Below are positions 39,769 through 49,489 of a stretch of DNA of 64,000 nt, in pieces. The translations under genes were made by a program, and so were the position numbers. Source of the DNA: JAMHWF01 sp048500255 (lineage in GTDB: Bacteria; Pseudomonadota; Gammaproteobacteria; Burkholderiales; Burkholderiaceae_C). Below the pieces are notes generated by a model. The model was not told the DNA's origin. It saw only the letters and a list, made by a program, of their open reading frames with translations, and did not search any database. Location: NCBI GenBank assembly GCA_048500255.1, contig JASNYH010000003.1, positions 186,001 through 250,000 of the forward strand, written 5' to 3'. How positions within the stretch are numbered: position 1 is the first letter of the stretch; the number at the start of each line of letters is the position of its first letter.

Positions 39769-39852
39769 GGGCCGCCGCGCCGGGCCGCCCCAAGCAAGGC
39801 CCGACCCGCTCGGCGGGTCGCTCGCCGTACCCGGCGAGCGGGGTGCCGTCAT
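39769..39852 (+). repeat. GC-rich dispersed intergenic repeat, copy 5
   Basis: Core GCCGGGCCGCCCCAAGCAAG, then hairpins CCCGC-TCG-GCGGG and CGCTCGCCG-TAC-CCGGCGAGCG, ending GTGCCGTCAT. The TCA after its end is the stop codon of the selenoprotein gene on the minus strand. It fills the whole gap between the convergent selB and selenoprotein genes, where the hairpins could act as a bidirectional terminator. Confidence 0.75.
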
Positions 39853-41486
39853 CACCGCCAGTCGTCGACCTTCACCGTCTTGGCGCGCGCGAAGTTGCCG
39901 CCGACCATCTTCCACGCCGACTGCGTCTCGCCGCCCATCACGACGACGCTGATGTCCTCGGCGCGGTACTTGCGCACCATGGCGTCGGGCGGCGCCGCGA
40001 GCACGCTCGCCCACGGCTCGACGCCGGCCACCGCGTGCGGCTTGACCAGCGTCTGCGTCCACGGGTCGTCCCAGTACTCGCGCGCCGTCACCTGGGCGTT
40101 GGCGGCCAGCCAGTCGATGAGCTGCTGCTTCTTGCCGAAGCCGCGCTCGACGAAGCCGCGCGCCACGCTCGGGTCGAGCAGCACGATCGGCGGGCTGTAC
40201 GGCTCGCACGCCGCCAGGCAGTGGCGGAAACGCTGCTCCCAGGTGTCGCGCGGGCCGTAGCCGCTGATCGTGTACCAGCCGCCGAGGAACACGGTGACGG
40301 TGCTGTCCTCCGCCTTCCAGCCGTGTTGCACGTGCAGCGGCTCCCAGGGGCTGCGCTCCTCGTTCTCGGCCCACACGCAGGCGTAGTTGTAGGCGTTGCC
40401 GATCGAGCCCATGTAGGTGTCGCCGACGACGGAGCCGCCCTGCAGGTTCTGGCTCAGCAGCGCATGGGCGCGCCCGATCGTCACGTTGGCGTGGCTGTAG
40501 GGGCCCATCGCGCCGATGCCGCTGTTCAAGCCGATCTGCTGGCGGATCGGACCGTTGACGATCGTCGGCGCCGACCACGACGTGGTGCTGCTCTGGCGCG
40601 CCGTCATGCCGCTGGCCGCCAGCGCGAGGATCACGGGCAGATACTCCGGCCGCGCCCCCGCCATCACGGCATTGACGGCGACCTTCTCGACCGTGAACTC
40701 CCAGAACTCGCGATAGTTTGTCGGCCGCAGCCGGCCGACGATCTCGTCGGGCTTGCGGCTCGTGCCGGCGAGCATCGCGGCGACGCGCTCCTCGGTGGGC
40801 AGCACGATCGGCATGTAGTCGGTCCAGCGCTCGCGCTCGAAGCGCTCGTGCAGCGCGGCCTCGGTGGCCGGCTCGAGCAGGCGCGGCGTGTTGCGCTCGA
40901 ACGAGACGCCGGCGAGATCCTCTTCCGTGAGCGGGCCGGTCAGACCTTCGATCACCTCCTGGATGAACGGGCGCTTGCTGACGGGATCGGTGCCGTCGAC
41001 ATATGCGCGCAGTTGTTGCGGCGACACGCCGACCACCGGCTGCGGCACGAAGGCCTGGCGCAGCGTGGGCGTGCCGTTGACGCGCGCCGCATTGCGCGCG
41101 AGACGTGCGAAGACGTGGGTGTGGACGGCGACGGCGGGAACCCCGTCGGCCTCGACAGCCATTGCGAGCCCGGCGACCGTCGGGCAGCAAGTGCTTCAGA
41201 GGCCGACGGCGAAGACGGCGGCGTCGGCTTCCTCGACGATCTTCGCGCGCATCACCGGGTCGTCGACCCAGCTCTCGCGTGGCTTGACGATCTCGGTGCG
41301 CACGCTCGGCATGTGTTCGGCGAACCAGGCCTGCAGCTGCTGCATGAACACCTCGGAGTTGTCGAACAGGCAGTCGACGAGGTGGATCAGCTTGCCTTCG
41401 AGCGTGGGCAGGCGCGGCGCGAGCCGCTTGCCGGTGACCTTGGGCGGATAGCCGCGCGGGTCGTGGACGGTGAGCAGGGACGACAT
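39852..41486 (-). CDS. UGSC-type selenoprotein with in-frame UGA (Sec97)
   Basis: One 544-residue reading frame interrupted only by TGA at 41196-41198. Before it are 96 residues (MSSLLTVHDPRGYPP ... EEADAAVFAVGL). The frame then continues without another stop for 447 codons, reading U97-STCC-PTVAGLAMAVEADG. The UxxC motif after a hydrophobic strand is the redox motif of the UGSC family of selenoproteins. The C-terminal part has NGPIRQQIGLNSGIGAMGP and ENEERSPWEPLHV. The ATG at 41486 has CGGAG seven bases upstream. No good Shine-Dalgarno sequence precedes the internal Met at 41162. selB is the neighbour and a SECIS-like hairpin follows the UGA. Biochemical function is unknown. Confidence 0.88.
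41162..41190 (-). ncRNA. Bacterial SECIS element (cis-acting mRNA hairpin)
   Basis: On the mRNA after the UGA, UUGC (41190-41187) pairs with GCAA (41165-41162), and GCCCG (41185-41181) pairs with CGGGC (41172-41168) across a small internal loop with an unpaired U. An A-C mismatch and a C-G pair then close the tetraloop GGUC (41178-41175). The loop starts 17 nucleotides after the UGA. The E. coli fdhF SECIS also has a GGUC loop at about this distance and a bulged U (from memory). Confidence 0.75.
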
Positions 41487-41521
41487 GGCAACTCCGGGGG
41501 TGTCGTGCGGGGAAGGGTGGA

Positions 41522-42451
41522 TCAGGCGGCGAGCCAGGGCTCGCCTTCGAGATGGCGGTGCGCCGTCGCCGCGGCGGCCTCGCCGTCGGCTCTGGCGTCG
41601 GCCGCCTGGCCACTGGTGCCGGCTCGTGCGCAGCCGGCGGCCAGCAGACCGGGCACGGCGCTGCGCAGTGCGGCGTCGACGACGATGCGCGCCTCGCTGT
41701 CGAGCGGCGCGACGCCGGCGACGATTTCGGTGGCGGGCACGAGGCCGGCGTAGACGAACACGCCGTCGACGGCGATCTCGCGTGCGGTGCCGTCCGGGCC
41801 GGCGACGCGCACTGCGTGCACGGCCTCGTCGCCGACGATCGCCTGCAGCGTCGTGGCGAGGTGCACCGTGATCCTCGGCTGCGCCGCGACGCGCTCTTGC
41901 CACGACGCACGCGCGCGCAGCGCCGCGCCGCGCACCAGCAGGTGCACCTGCGACGCGTGCAGCGCGAGCGTCAATGCCTCCTGGCAGGCGGCGTCGCCGC
42001 CGCCGACCACGGCGACCGGCTTGCCGCGCAGCAGCGGCGCGTCGCAGCTCGCGCAGTGGCTGACGCCGCGGCCGGCGAACTCGGCCTCGCCCGGCACGCC
42101 GAGCGTGCGCAGCCGCGCGCCCGGTGCCAGCACGACGCAGCGCGCGCGCAGCGCGTCGCTCGCGCCGCGCACGATCCAGCGCTCGCCGTCGCGCTCGAGC
42201 GCCGTCGCCGTCTCGGGCAGTAGTTGCGCGCCGGCGTCCATCGCGTCGTCCTGCGTCATCGGCAGCAGGTCGTAGCCGGGCGTGCCGTCGGGATGCTCGG
42301 GCAGGCCCTCGATCGATTCAATGGAAAGCAGCAGACCGCCGGCGACGTCGCCGGTGAACGCGGCGCAGGAATGGCCGGCGCGCGCGGCATGCAGCGCGGC
42401 GGTGAGCGCGGCCAGGCCGCCGCCGACGACGGCAATGTCGACGTCAATCAA
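41522..42451 (-). CDS. Thioredoxin reductase-like flavoprotein
   Basis: 309 residues. An FAD site (VVGGGLAALTAALHAARAG) is at the N-terminus, the redox-active pair is CASC in VSHCASCDAPL (about 136-139), and an NADPH-binding VAVVGGGDAACQEAL follows. This is the thioredoxin reductase layout, although other parts are divergent. It starts inside the end of the Bug gene (eight-base overlap) and ends 35 bp before the selenoprotein gene. It is the likely reductant of that selenoprotein (inference). Confidence 0.85.
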   Translation of the reverse strand: MIDVDIAVVGGGLAALTAALHAARAGHSCAAFTGDVAGGLLLSIESIEGLPEHPDGTPGYDLLPMTQDDAMDAGAQLLPETATALERDGERWIVRGASDALRARCVVLAPGARLRTLGVPGEAEFAGRGVSHCASCDAPLLRGKPVAVVGGGDAACQEALTLALHASQVHLLVRGAALRARASWQERVAAQPRITVHLATTLQAIVGDEAVHAVRVAGPDGTAREIAVDGVFVYAGLVPATEIVAGVAPLDSEARIVVDAALRSAVPGLLAAGCARAGTSGQAADARADGEAAAATAHRHLEGEPWLAA

Positions 42452-43442
42452 GCTTGATCCCCGCCTTCTTGACGACGCCCTGCCACTTCTCGATCTCGCT
42501 GCGGATCAGGGCGTTGTATTCGTCGGGCGTCGAGCCGACAGGCTCCATGCCGAGCGACACCATGCGCTGCGTCAGCTCGGGCGACTTGACGCCCTGCGCG
42601 ATGTCGGCGCCCATCTTTGCGAGCAGCTCGCGCGGCACGCCGGCCGGCGCGATCACGCCGATGATGCTCATCGCCGAGAAGCCGGGCACGGCCTCGGCGA
42701 TCAGCGGGATCTCGGGGCTGGTGGCCGAGCGCCTGGGGCTGGCCAGCGCCAGCACCTTGAGCCGACCGTCCTTGACGAAAGGCTGCGCCGAGAACAGCAC
42801 ATCGAACAGCAGCGGCACGCGGCCGCCGATCACGTCCTGCTGCGCCGGCGCGCTGCCCTTGTACGGCACGTGCACCATGTCGAGCCCGGCCAGGTGGTTG
42901 AGCATCTCGCCGGCAAGGTGCGTGCCGGTGCCCACGCCCGGCGTCGCGTAGCTCACCTTGCTCGGATTCTTCTTCGTGTAGGCGATCAGCTCGGCGACGC
43001 TGTTGAAGGGCTGCGACGGGTGCGCGAACAGCCCGAAGTGCGACAGCGCGAGTTGCGAGACGCCGGTCAGGTCCTTCGTCGTGTCGTAGGGCAGGTTGGG
43101 GTGCAGGCTCGGATTGATCATGTGCGCGCTGATCGCCATGCCGAGCGTGTAGCCGTCGGGCGCCGAACGCGCGACGAACTGCGTGCCCACCGTCGTGCCG
43201 CCGCCGGGCTTGTAGTCGATGACGACGGGCTGCTTCCACACGCCCTGCATCTTCTCGGCGAGCAGCCGGGCGACGATGTCAGTCGGCCCGCCGGGCGCGA
43301 ACGGCACGATCAGCTTGACGGGTTTGCTCGGCCAGGCGGTGACCGGCTCGGCGCCGCCTTGGCCCAGCGCCGCCAGCGGGGCGGCGGCGAGCAGCGCGGC
43401 GAGGGCGAGGCGGCGGCGCAGAGGTGCGGGGTTCGGCTTCAT
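42444..43442 (-). CDS. Bug-family (tripartite tricarboxylate-type) periplasmic binding protein
   Basis: 332 residues. A signal peptide (LRRRLALAALLAAAPLAALG) precedes the mature domain with WPSKPVKLIVPFAPGGPTDIVARLL, the Bug signature, and YKPGGGTTVGTQFVA. Bug proteins bind carboxylates or other small acids in the periplasm; many are orphans, as here, where no TctA/TctB membrane genes follow. It overlaps the IclR gene (ATGA) and the reductase gene, so ligand and selenoprotein module are expressed together. Confidence 0.9.
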   Translation of the reverse strand: MKPNPAPLRRRLALAALLAAAPLAALGQGGAEPVTAWPSKPVKLIVPFAPGGPTDIVARLLAEKMQGVWKQPVVIDYKPGGGTTVGTQFVARSAPDGYTLGMAISAHMINPSLHPNLPYDTTKDLTGVSQLALSHFGLFAHPSQPFNSVAELIAYTKKNPSKVSYATPGVGTGTHLAGEMLNHLAGLDMVHVPYKGSAPAQQDVIGGRVPLLFDVLFSAQPFVKDGRLKVLALASPRRSATSPEIPLIAEAVPGFSAMSIIGVIAPAGVPRELLAKMGADIAQGVKSPELTQRMVSLGMEPVGSTPDEYNALIRSEIEKWQGVVKKAGIKLD

Positions 43443-44338
43443 GCAGGCGCTCCCAGGGTCGGTTTGCGGGACGAGGACTTGGCGGCGCGCCGCGCGCGCG
43501 CGGCGGGTGGCGCATCGGCCGGCGACGGCGCGGCCGTCGACGCATGCTGCGCCGTCAGCGCCGTGCCGGCGACGCCGCCGATGTCGCGCGCCAGCGCGTC
43601 GGCGGCGCGCAGCAGACGCGGCAGCACGTAGGACTCGAGCCGCTGCTGCGGCATCAGGAAGGCCGGGCCGCCGCAGTTGAAGCTGACGACCTGGCCGCCG
43701 GGCGTGCGCACCGGCACGGCGATGGCGTTGATGTTGGCGTGCCACTCGCCGATCGACTCGGCATAGCCGTTGCGGATCGCCGCGGCGAGTGCCGCGTCGA
43801 GCGCGCGCCCGGTGCGGCCGCGCGTGCCGGGCGCGTGCGCCAGCACGGCCGCGCGCGTGGCCGCGTCGACGCCCGCCAGCCAGGCGCGGCCGAGCGCCGA
43901 GGTGTAGAGCGACATGCGCGTGCCGACGTCGGAGCCGAGCAGCGCCACCGCCGAGCGCGAGCGGCCGGCCTCGACGACGAGCATGTCGTCGGCGTCGCGC
44001 ACGCCGAGAAAGGCGCTGGCGTTGCACTCCTCGGCGAGCCGCACGACGTGCGGACGCGCATGGTGGCGCACGTCGATCGCGCCGAGGAAGGCCTCGGCCA
44101 GCCGCACGACGCCGGCGCCGAGTTCGTAGCCCGCGCCCTGCGTCGCGGGGCGCAGGTGGCCGAGCGCGATCAGCGTGGCGATGAGGCGCGACACGGTGGG
44201 CTTGGGGATGCCGGTCAACCGCGCGACCTCGGCGTTGCCGAGGGGGCGGCGCGCGGCGGCGTAGCAGTCGAGCACCTCGAAGCCGCGTGCGAGGGCGCGC
44301 ACCGCATCTGCATCGTCGCTCGAACGGGGTCGGGCCAT
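43439..44338 (-). CDS. IclR-family transcriptional regulator
   Basis: 299 residues. The N-terminal winged helix (ALARGFEVLDCYAAARRPLG, LTGIPKPTVSRLIATLIALGHL) is followed by the IclR effector domain with SLYTSALGRAWLAG and VSFNCGGPAFLMP. A basic C-terminal tail (ARARRAAKSSSRKP) is unusual. It is the first gene of the operon IclR, Bug, reductase, selenoprotein. A small inverted repeat in its promoter region is a possible operator. Confidence 0.9.
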   Translation of the reverse strand: MARPRSSDDADAVRALARGFEVLDCYAAARRPLGNAEVARLTGIPKPTVSRLIATLIALGHLRPATQGAGYELGAGVVRLAEAFLGAIDVRHHARPHVVRLAEECNASAFLGVRDADDMLVVEAGRSRSAVALLGSDVGTRMSLYTSALGRAWLAGVDAATRAAVLAHAPGTRGRTGRALDAALAAAIRNGYAESIGEWHANINAIAVPVRTPGGQVVSFNCGGPAFLMPQQRLESYVLPRLLRAADALARDIGGVAGTALTAQHASTAAPSPADAPPAARARRAAKSSSRKPTLGAPA

Positions 44339-44344
44339 GCGGGC

Positions 44345-44374
44345 AATATAGCAAAATCTGGAATCGAATTTCGA
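44345..44374. promoter_or_regulatory. IclR promoter and inverted repeat
   Basis: TCGAA-T-TTCGA (44364-44374) is a perfect 11-base inverted repeat in an AT-rich 68-bp divergent region. TATATT on the minus strand (44350-44345) is a -10 candidate for the IclR operon. An IclR-type autoregulatory site is plausible. Confidence 0.4.
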
Positions 44375-44406
44375 AATCCGCAGTGCCGCGGCGGCACAAT
44401 GGGTGC

Positions 44407-46056
44407 GTGACGCCCGCCTTCCCGACGCCCGCCGTCCCCCGCGCCGCTTCGACGACGATCGTGCTGCGCGACGGCGCCGTCGGCGTCGAGGTGCTGATGG
44501 TGCGGCGCTCGACGGGATCGGGCTTCCTGCCCGGTGCCTACGTGTTCCCGGGCGGCACCGTCGAGCCGCACGACGCCGGGCACGAGGGCGCGTCGCGCCC
44601 CGTGGCCGTCGACGGCTGGGGCGACGATCGCGCCGATGCAGCACATGCCGTTGCGGCGCTGCGCGAGTGCTTCGAGGAATGCGGGCTGTGGCTCGGCGCC
44701 GGCGCGCGCACGCCGCCGCGCGATGCGCTGGCCGCCGCGCGGCGCCGGCTGTGCGCGCGCGAAGCCACGCTCGCCGCGCTGGCACGCGAGATCGGCCTGC
44801 CGCTCGCGCTCGACGCCGTGCTGCCGTGGGCGCACTGGGTCACGCCGATCGACGCGCCCAGGCGCTTCGACACGCGCTTCTACGTCGCCGTGGCGCCGCC
44901 CGGCCAGCACGCCAGCGCCGACGGCCACGAGGCGACGGCGCTCGCCTGGGTCGCGCCGGCGACGGCGCTCACGCCGCAGTGGCTCGGCGAGACGCCGCTC
45001 GCCGCGGCGACGCGCGCCACGCTGCAGGCGCTGGCGGCGCATGCGCGCGTCGACTCGGTGCTCGCCGAGGCGCGCGCGCGCCGCGCCATCGTCGCCATGC
45101 ATCCGCGCATCGCGCGCACGCGCGACGACGAGCGCATCGTCGTGCTGCCGCACGAGCCGGCGTGGATCGACGCGATGCGCAGCGACCCGCACGGCCGCGG
45201 CCGCGCGCGCGCCAGCCTCGACGCCGGCCACTGCGTCGAGCTCGGGCCGACGGTGCGTCGAATCACGGCGCCCAACGCGAGCCCGATGACGGGCCCCGGC
45301 ACCAACACCTACCTGGTCGGGCGCGACGGCCGCTGGGCCGTCGTCGACCCGGGGCCGGCGACGACGGCGCACGTCGACGCCGTGATGGCGGCGACCGACG
45401 GGCGCATCGACGCGCTGCTCGTCACGCACACGCACCACGACCATTCGCCGGCCGCCGCCGTGCTGGCGTCGCTCGCCGGCGCGCCGCGCATCGGCCTGCC
45501 GCCGCCGGCGCACACGCCGTCGCACGACACCGCGTTCGCGCCCGAGCATGCGCCGCGCGACGGCGAGCGCATCGCCATCGCCGGCTGCGAGCTCGTCGCG
45601 TGGCACACGCCGGGCCATGCGTCGAACCACGTGTGCTGGTGGCTCGACGACGAACGGCTGCTGCTCGCCGGCGACCACCTGATGCAGGGCTCGACCGTCG
45701 TCATCGACCCGCCCGACGGCGACATGGCGGCCTACCTGCGCTCGCTCGAGCGCGTGCACGACGCGCTGCCCGCCGACGCCTGGATCGCGCCGGCGCACGG
45801 CTTCGTGCTCGACGCGCCGCAACGTCGCGTCGCCGCGCTGATCGCGCACCGGCACGCGCGCGAGGGCCGGGTGATCGCGTCGCTGCGCGCGGCGCCCGTG
45901 CCCGCGTCCGAGCACGACCTCGTCGCCACGGTCTACGACGACGTGCCGAAGGCGCTGTGGCCGCTGGCGCTGCGCTCGCTGCGCGCTCACCTCGACAAGC
46001 TGCTCGCCGACGGAGTCGCGGCGACGGCGGCGGGCGAGCGCTGGACGCTGCGCTGA
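44407..46056 (+). CDS. NUDIX hydrolase - metallo-beta-lactamase fold fusion
   Basis: 549 residues from a GTG start. The N-terminal NUDIX domain has GGTVEPHDA and the box helix ALRECFEECGLWL (about 80-95). From about residue 275 an MBL-fold hydrolase follows with NASPMTGPGTNTYLVG, the metal motif THTHHDHSP and WHTPGHASNHVC. Both are cytoplasmic hydrolase folds. Such proteins are often annotated only as MBL-fold hydrolase; a CoA- or glutathione-ester substrate with NUDIX cleavage of CoA is one possibility. It diverges from the IclR gene. Confidence 0.85.
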   Translation: MTPAFPTPAVPRAASTTIVLRDGAVGVEVLMVRRSTGSGFLPGAYVFPGGTVEPHDAGHEGASRPVAVDGWGDDRADAAHAVAALRECFEECGLWLGAGARTPPRDALAAARRRLCAREATLAALAREIGLPLALDAVLPWAHWVTPIDAPRRFDTRFYVAVAPPGQHASADGHEATALAWVAPATALTPQWLGETPLAAATRATLQALAAHARVDSVLAEARARRAIVAMHPRIARTRDDERIVVLPHEPAWIDAMRSDPHGRGRARASLDAGHCVELGPTVRRITAPNASPMTGPGTNTYLVGRDGRWAVVDPGPATTAHVDAVMAATDGRIDALLVTHTHHDHSPAAAVLASLAGAPRIGLPPPAHTPSHDTAFAPEHAPRDGERIAIAGCELVAWHTPGHASNHVCWWLDDERLLLAGDHLMQGSTVVIDPPDGDMAAYLRSLERVHDALPADAWIAPAHGFVLDAPQRRVAALIAHRHAREGRVIASLRAAPVPASEHDLVATVYDDVPKALWPLALRSLRAHLDKLLADGVAATAAGERWTLR

Positions 46057-46141
46057 ACGCTGGCACGTCGGCGGGCGCCGGCCGGCGGCAGCCTCGCGCT
46101 CTTGCCTACACTTCGGGGCTTCGCAACGAGGAGAGCCAACG

Positions 46142-47413
46142 ATGAAATTCGAGACCCTGGCGGTGCACGGCGGCTACAGCCCGGACCCCGCCACCAAGGC
46201 CGTCGCGGTGCCGATCTACCAGACGACGTCCTATGCGTTCGACGACACCCAGCACGGCGCCGACCTGTTCGACCTCAAGGTGGCGGGCAACATCTACACG
46301 CGGATCATGAACCCGACCACGGCCGTGCTCGAGCAGCGCATGGCCGCGCTCGAAGGCGGCGTGGGCGCGCTCGGGCTGGCTTCGGGCATGGCGGCGATCA
46401 CCTATTCGATCCAGACGATCGCCGAGGCGGGCGACAACATCGTGTCGTCGGCCACGCTTTACGGCGGCACCTACAACCTGTTCGCGCACACCTTCCCGCA
46501 GCTCGGGCTGCAGGCGCGCTTCGCCGACGCGACCAAGCCCGAGACCTTCGAGGCGCTGATCGACGAGCGCACCAAGGCGATCTTCTGCGAGTCGATCGGC
46601 AACCCGCTGGGCAACGTGACCGACTTCCAGGCGCTGGCCGACATCGCGCACCGCCACGGCGTGCCGCTGATCGTCGACAACACCGTGCCCACGCCCTACC
46701 TGTGCCGGCCGTTCGAGCACGGCGCCGACATCGTGGTGCACGCGCTCACCAAGTACCTCGGTGGGCACGGCAACTCGATCGGCGGCGTCATCGTCGACTC
46801 GGGCAAGTTTCCGTGGGCGCAGCACAAGGTGCGCTACAAGCGCCTGAACGAGCCCGACGTGAGCTACCACGGCGTCGTCTACACCGACGCGCTGGGCGAG
46901 GCGGCCTACATCGGCCGCGCGCGCGTCGTGCCGCTGCGCAACATGGGCGCGGCGCTGAGCCCGTTCAACTCGTTCCTGATCCTGCAGGGCATCGAGACGG
47001 TGGCGCTGCGCATGGACCGTATCTGCGACAACACGCTGGCCGTGGCGCAGCATCTGCGCAAGCATCCGAAAGTGAAGTGGGTCAACTACGCCGGCTTGCC
47101 CGAGCACAAGGACCACGCGCTGGTGCAGCGCTACATGGGCGGCCGCGCGTCGGGCATCCTGACCTTCGGCGTCGCCGGCGGTCTGGAAGGCGGGGCACGC
47201 TTCCAGGATGCGCTCAAGCTCGTGACGCGGCTGGTCAACATCGGCGACGCGAAGTCGCTGGCCTGCCATCCGGCCTCGACGACGCACCGCCAGCTCTCGC
47301 CCGACGAGCTTGCCAAGGCCGGCGTCACGGTCGACACGGTGCGGCTGTCGATCGGCATCGAGCACATCGACGACCTGCTCGCCGACCTCGACCAGGCGCT
47401 GGCCGCGGTGTGA
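46142..47413 (+). CDS. metY: O-acetylhomoserine aminocarboxypropyltransferase / cystathionine gamma-synthase family
   Basis: 423 residues of the Cys/Met metabolism PLP family. LAVHGGYSPDP at the N-terminus, SGMAAITYSIQTIAEAGDNIV, and the PLP lysine in VVHALTKYLGGHGN (about residue 210). The length and the insert around YKRLNEPDVSYHGVVY favour MetY, which makes homocysteine from O-acetylhomoserine and sulfide. GAGGAGAG precedes the ATG. The terminator after it is shared with the tRNA. Confidence 0.92.
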   Translation: MKFETLAVHGGYSPDPATKAVAVPIYQTTSYAFDDTQHGADLFDLKVAGNIYTRIMNPTTAVLEQRMAALEGGVGALGLASGMAAITYSIQTIAEAGDNIVSSATLYGGTYNLFAHTFPQLGLQARFADATKPETFEALIDERTKAIFCESIGNPLGNVTDFQALADIAHRHGVPLIVDNTVPTPYLCRPFEHGADIVVHALTKYLGGHGNSIGGVIVDSGKFPWAQHKVRYKRLNEPDVSYHGVVYTDALGEAAYIGRARVVPLRNMGAALSPFNSFLILQGIETVALRMDRICDNTLAVAQHLRKHPKVKWVNYAGLPEHKDHALVQRYMGGRASGILTFGVAGGLEGGARFQDALKLVTRLVNIGDAKSLACHPASTTHRQLSPDELAKAGVTVDTVRLSIGIEHIDDLLADLDQALAAV

Positions 47414-47447
47414 GGCGGCAGGGGCGCACGAGCGACGCCCCGTAACG

Positions 47448-47484
47448 AAAAAGGCTCGCGAGTCGGTCGACTCGCGAGCCTTTT
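47448..47484. terminator. Bidirectional rho-independent terminator
   Basis: GGCTCGCGAGTC (47453-47464), loop GGTC, GACTCGCGAGCC (47469-47480): a perfect 12-bp stem flanked by five A on the left and TTTT on the right. It can end metY on the plus strand and the tRNA transcript on the minus strand. Confidence 0.88.
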
Positions 47485-47490
47485 GGGTGT

Positions 47491-47567
<77 letters not shown>

Positions 47568-47662
47568 TGAGCCGCGAATTATATCTGCGCGCCGCGCGGC
47601 GCCCGGGGTGCCAAGCGGCGACGATAGGGCGGCCTCGGTCCCTCTCATCCAGCTCCCCTTCG

Positions 47663-48781
<1,119 letters not shown>

Positions 48782-48794
48782 CGCGGCCCGCCGC

Positions 48795-49472
48795 TCAGCG
48801 CGGCGGCGTCGGCGCGGCGACGGGCGCCACGGCGAGCGGCACGCGCCCCGATTCGAGGTTGTCGAACCAGGTTGACGGCGGCGGCTCGCGCAGCGCCTCG
48901 GGCTCGGCGGCGGCGCCCGGTTCCGCGGTGGCAGCCAGCGCCGCGTCGTGCGGCAGGATCGCGGCGCGCGCCTGCGCCGGTGTCGGCAGCGCGTGCTCGG
49001 TCCATACGTGCAGCGGGATGCCCGCGCCCTGCAGCACGCGGCGGATGCGCGCCAGCCGCTTGAGCGCGCGCGGGCTGCTCTGGTCGTCGGGCGGGCGCAC
49101 GTCGACGACGGCGACGACTTGCGACGCCTCGTCGCACACGACGAGGTCGGCGCACAGCTGGCCGACGCGATGCAGCCACTCGCTGTACGAGTGGCGCGTC
49201 GGCACCTTCAGAAAGCGCGCCAGCGGCACCTGCGCGAGGATCATGTGGCCGGGCAGCGCGCGCATCAGCACGGCCATCGCCTGCAGCTCCTGCGACGTGA
49301 GGATGCGCGTGGCCTGCGGCTGCCAGGCGGCCAGCGTGTCGAGCGCGTCGCGCGCGCCGCGCGGCGCGTCGGCGGGCCGCGCGACGGCGCGTCCGCGCCC
49401 GCGCAACATCACCCAAGCGGCCAGCACCGCAGCCAGCACGGCGCCGCCGGCGCCCATCCACAGCGCATTCAT
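48795..49472 (-). CDS. DUF2726 domain protein, membrane-anchored
   Basis: 225 residues. One N-terminal membrane segment (WMGAGGAVLAAVLAAWVML) is followed by a DUF2726 nuclease-like domain (about 60-165) with LTSQELQAMAVLMRALPGHMILAQVPLARFL, given by landmarks, then LVVCDEASQVVAVVDVRPPDD, and a proline/alanine-rich tail. The D...E..VVAVVDV pattern resembles restriction-endonuclease-like folds, but activity is unproven. It lies 17 bp downstream of ffh. Confidence 0.8.
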   Translation of the reverse strand: MNALWMGAGGAVLAAVLAAWVMLRGRGRAVARPADAPRGARDALDTLAAWQPQATRILTSQELQAMAVLMRALPGHMILAQVPLARFLKVPTRHSYSEWLHRVGQLCADLVVCDEASQVVAVVDVRPPDDQSSPRALKRLARIRRVLQGAGIPLHVWTEHALPTPAQARAAILPHDAALAATAEPGAAAEPEALREPPPSTWFDNLESGRVPLAVAPVAAPTPPR

Positions 49473-49489
49473 CGTCGTTGCCTCGCCTC

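Noticed and set aside
41196..41486. A short independent gene of 96 codons, with a separate 436-codon gene starting at 41162
   Set aside because: Both share one frame across the TGA. The second lacks a good Shine-Dalgarno sequence, and SECIS structure plus selB nearby favour one selenoprotein.
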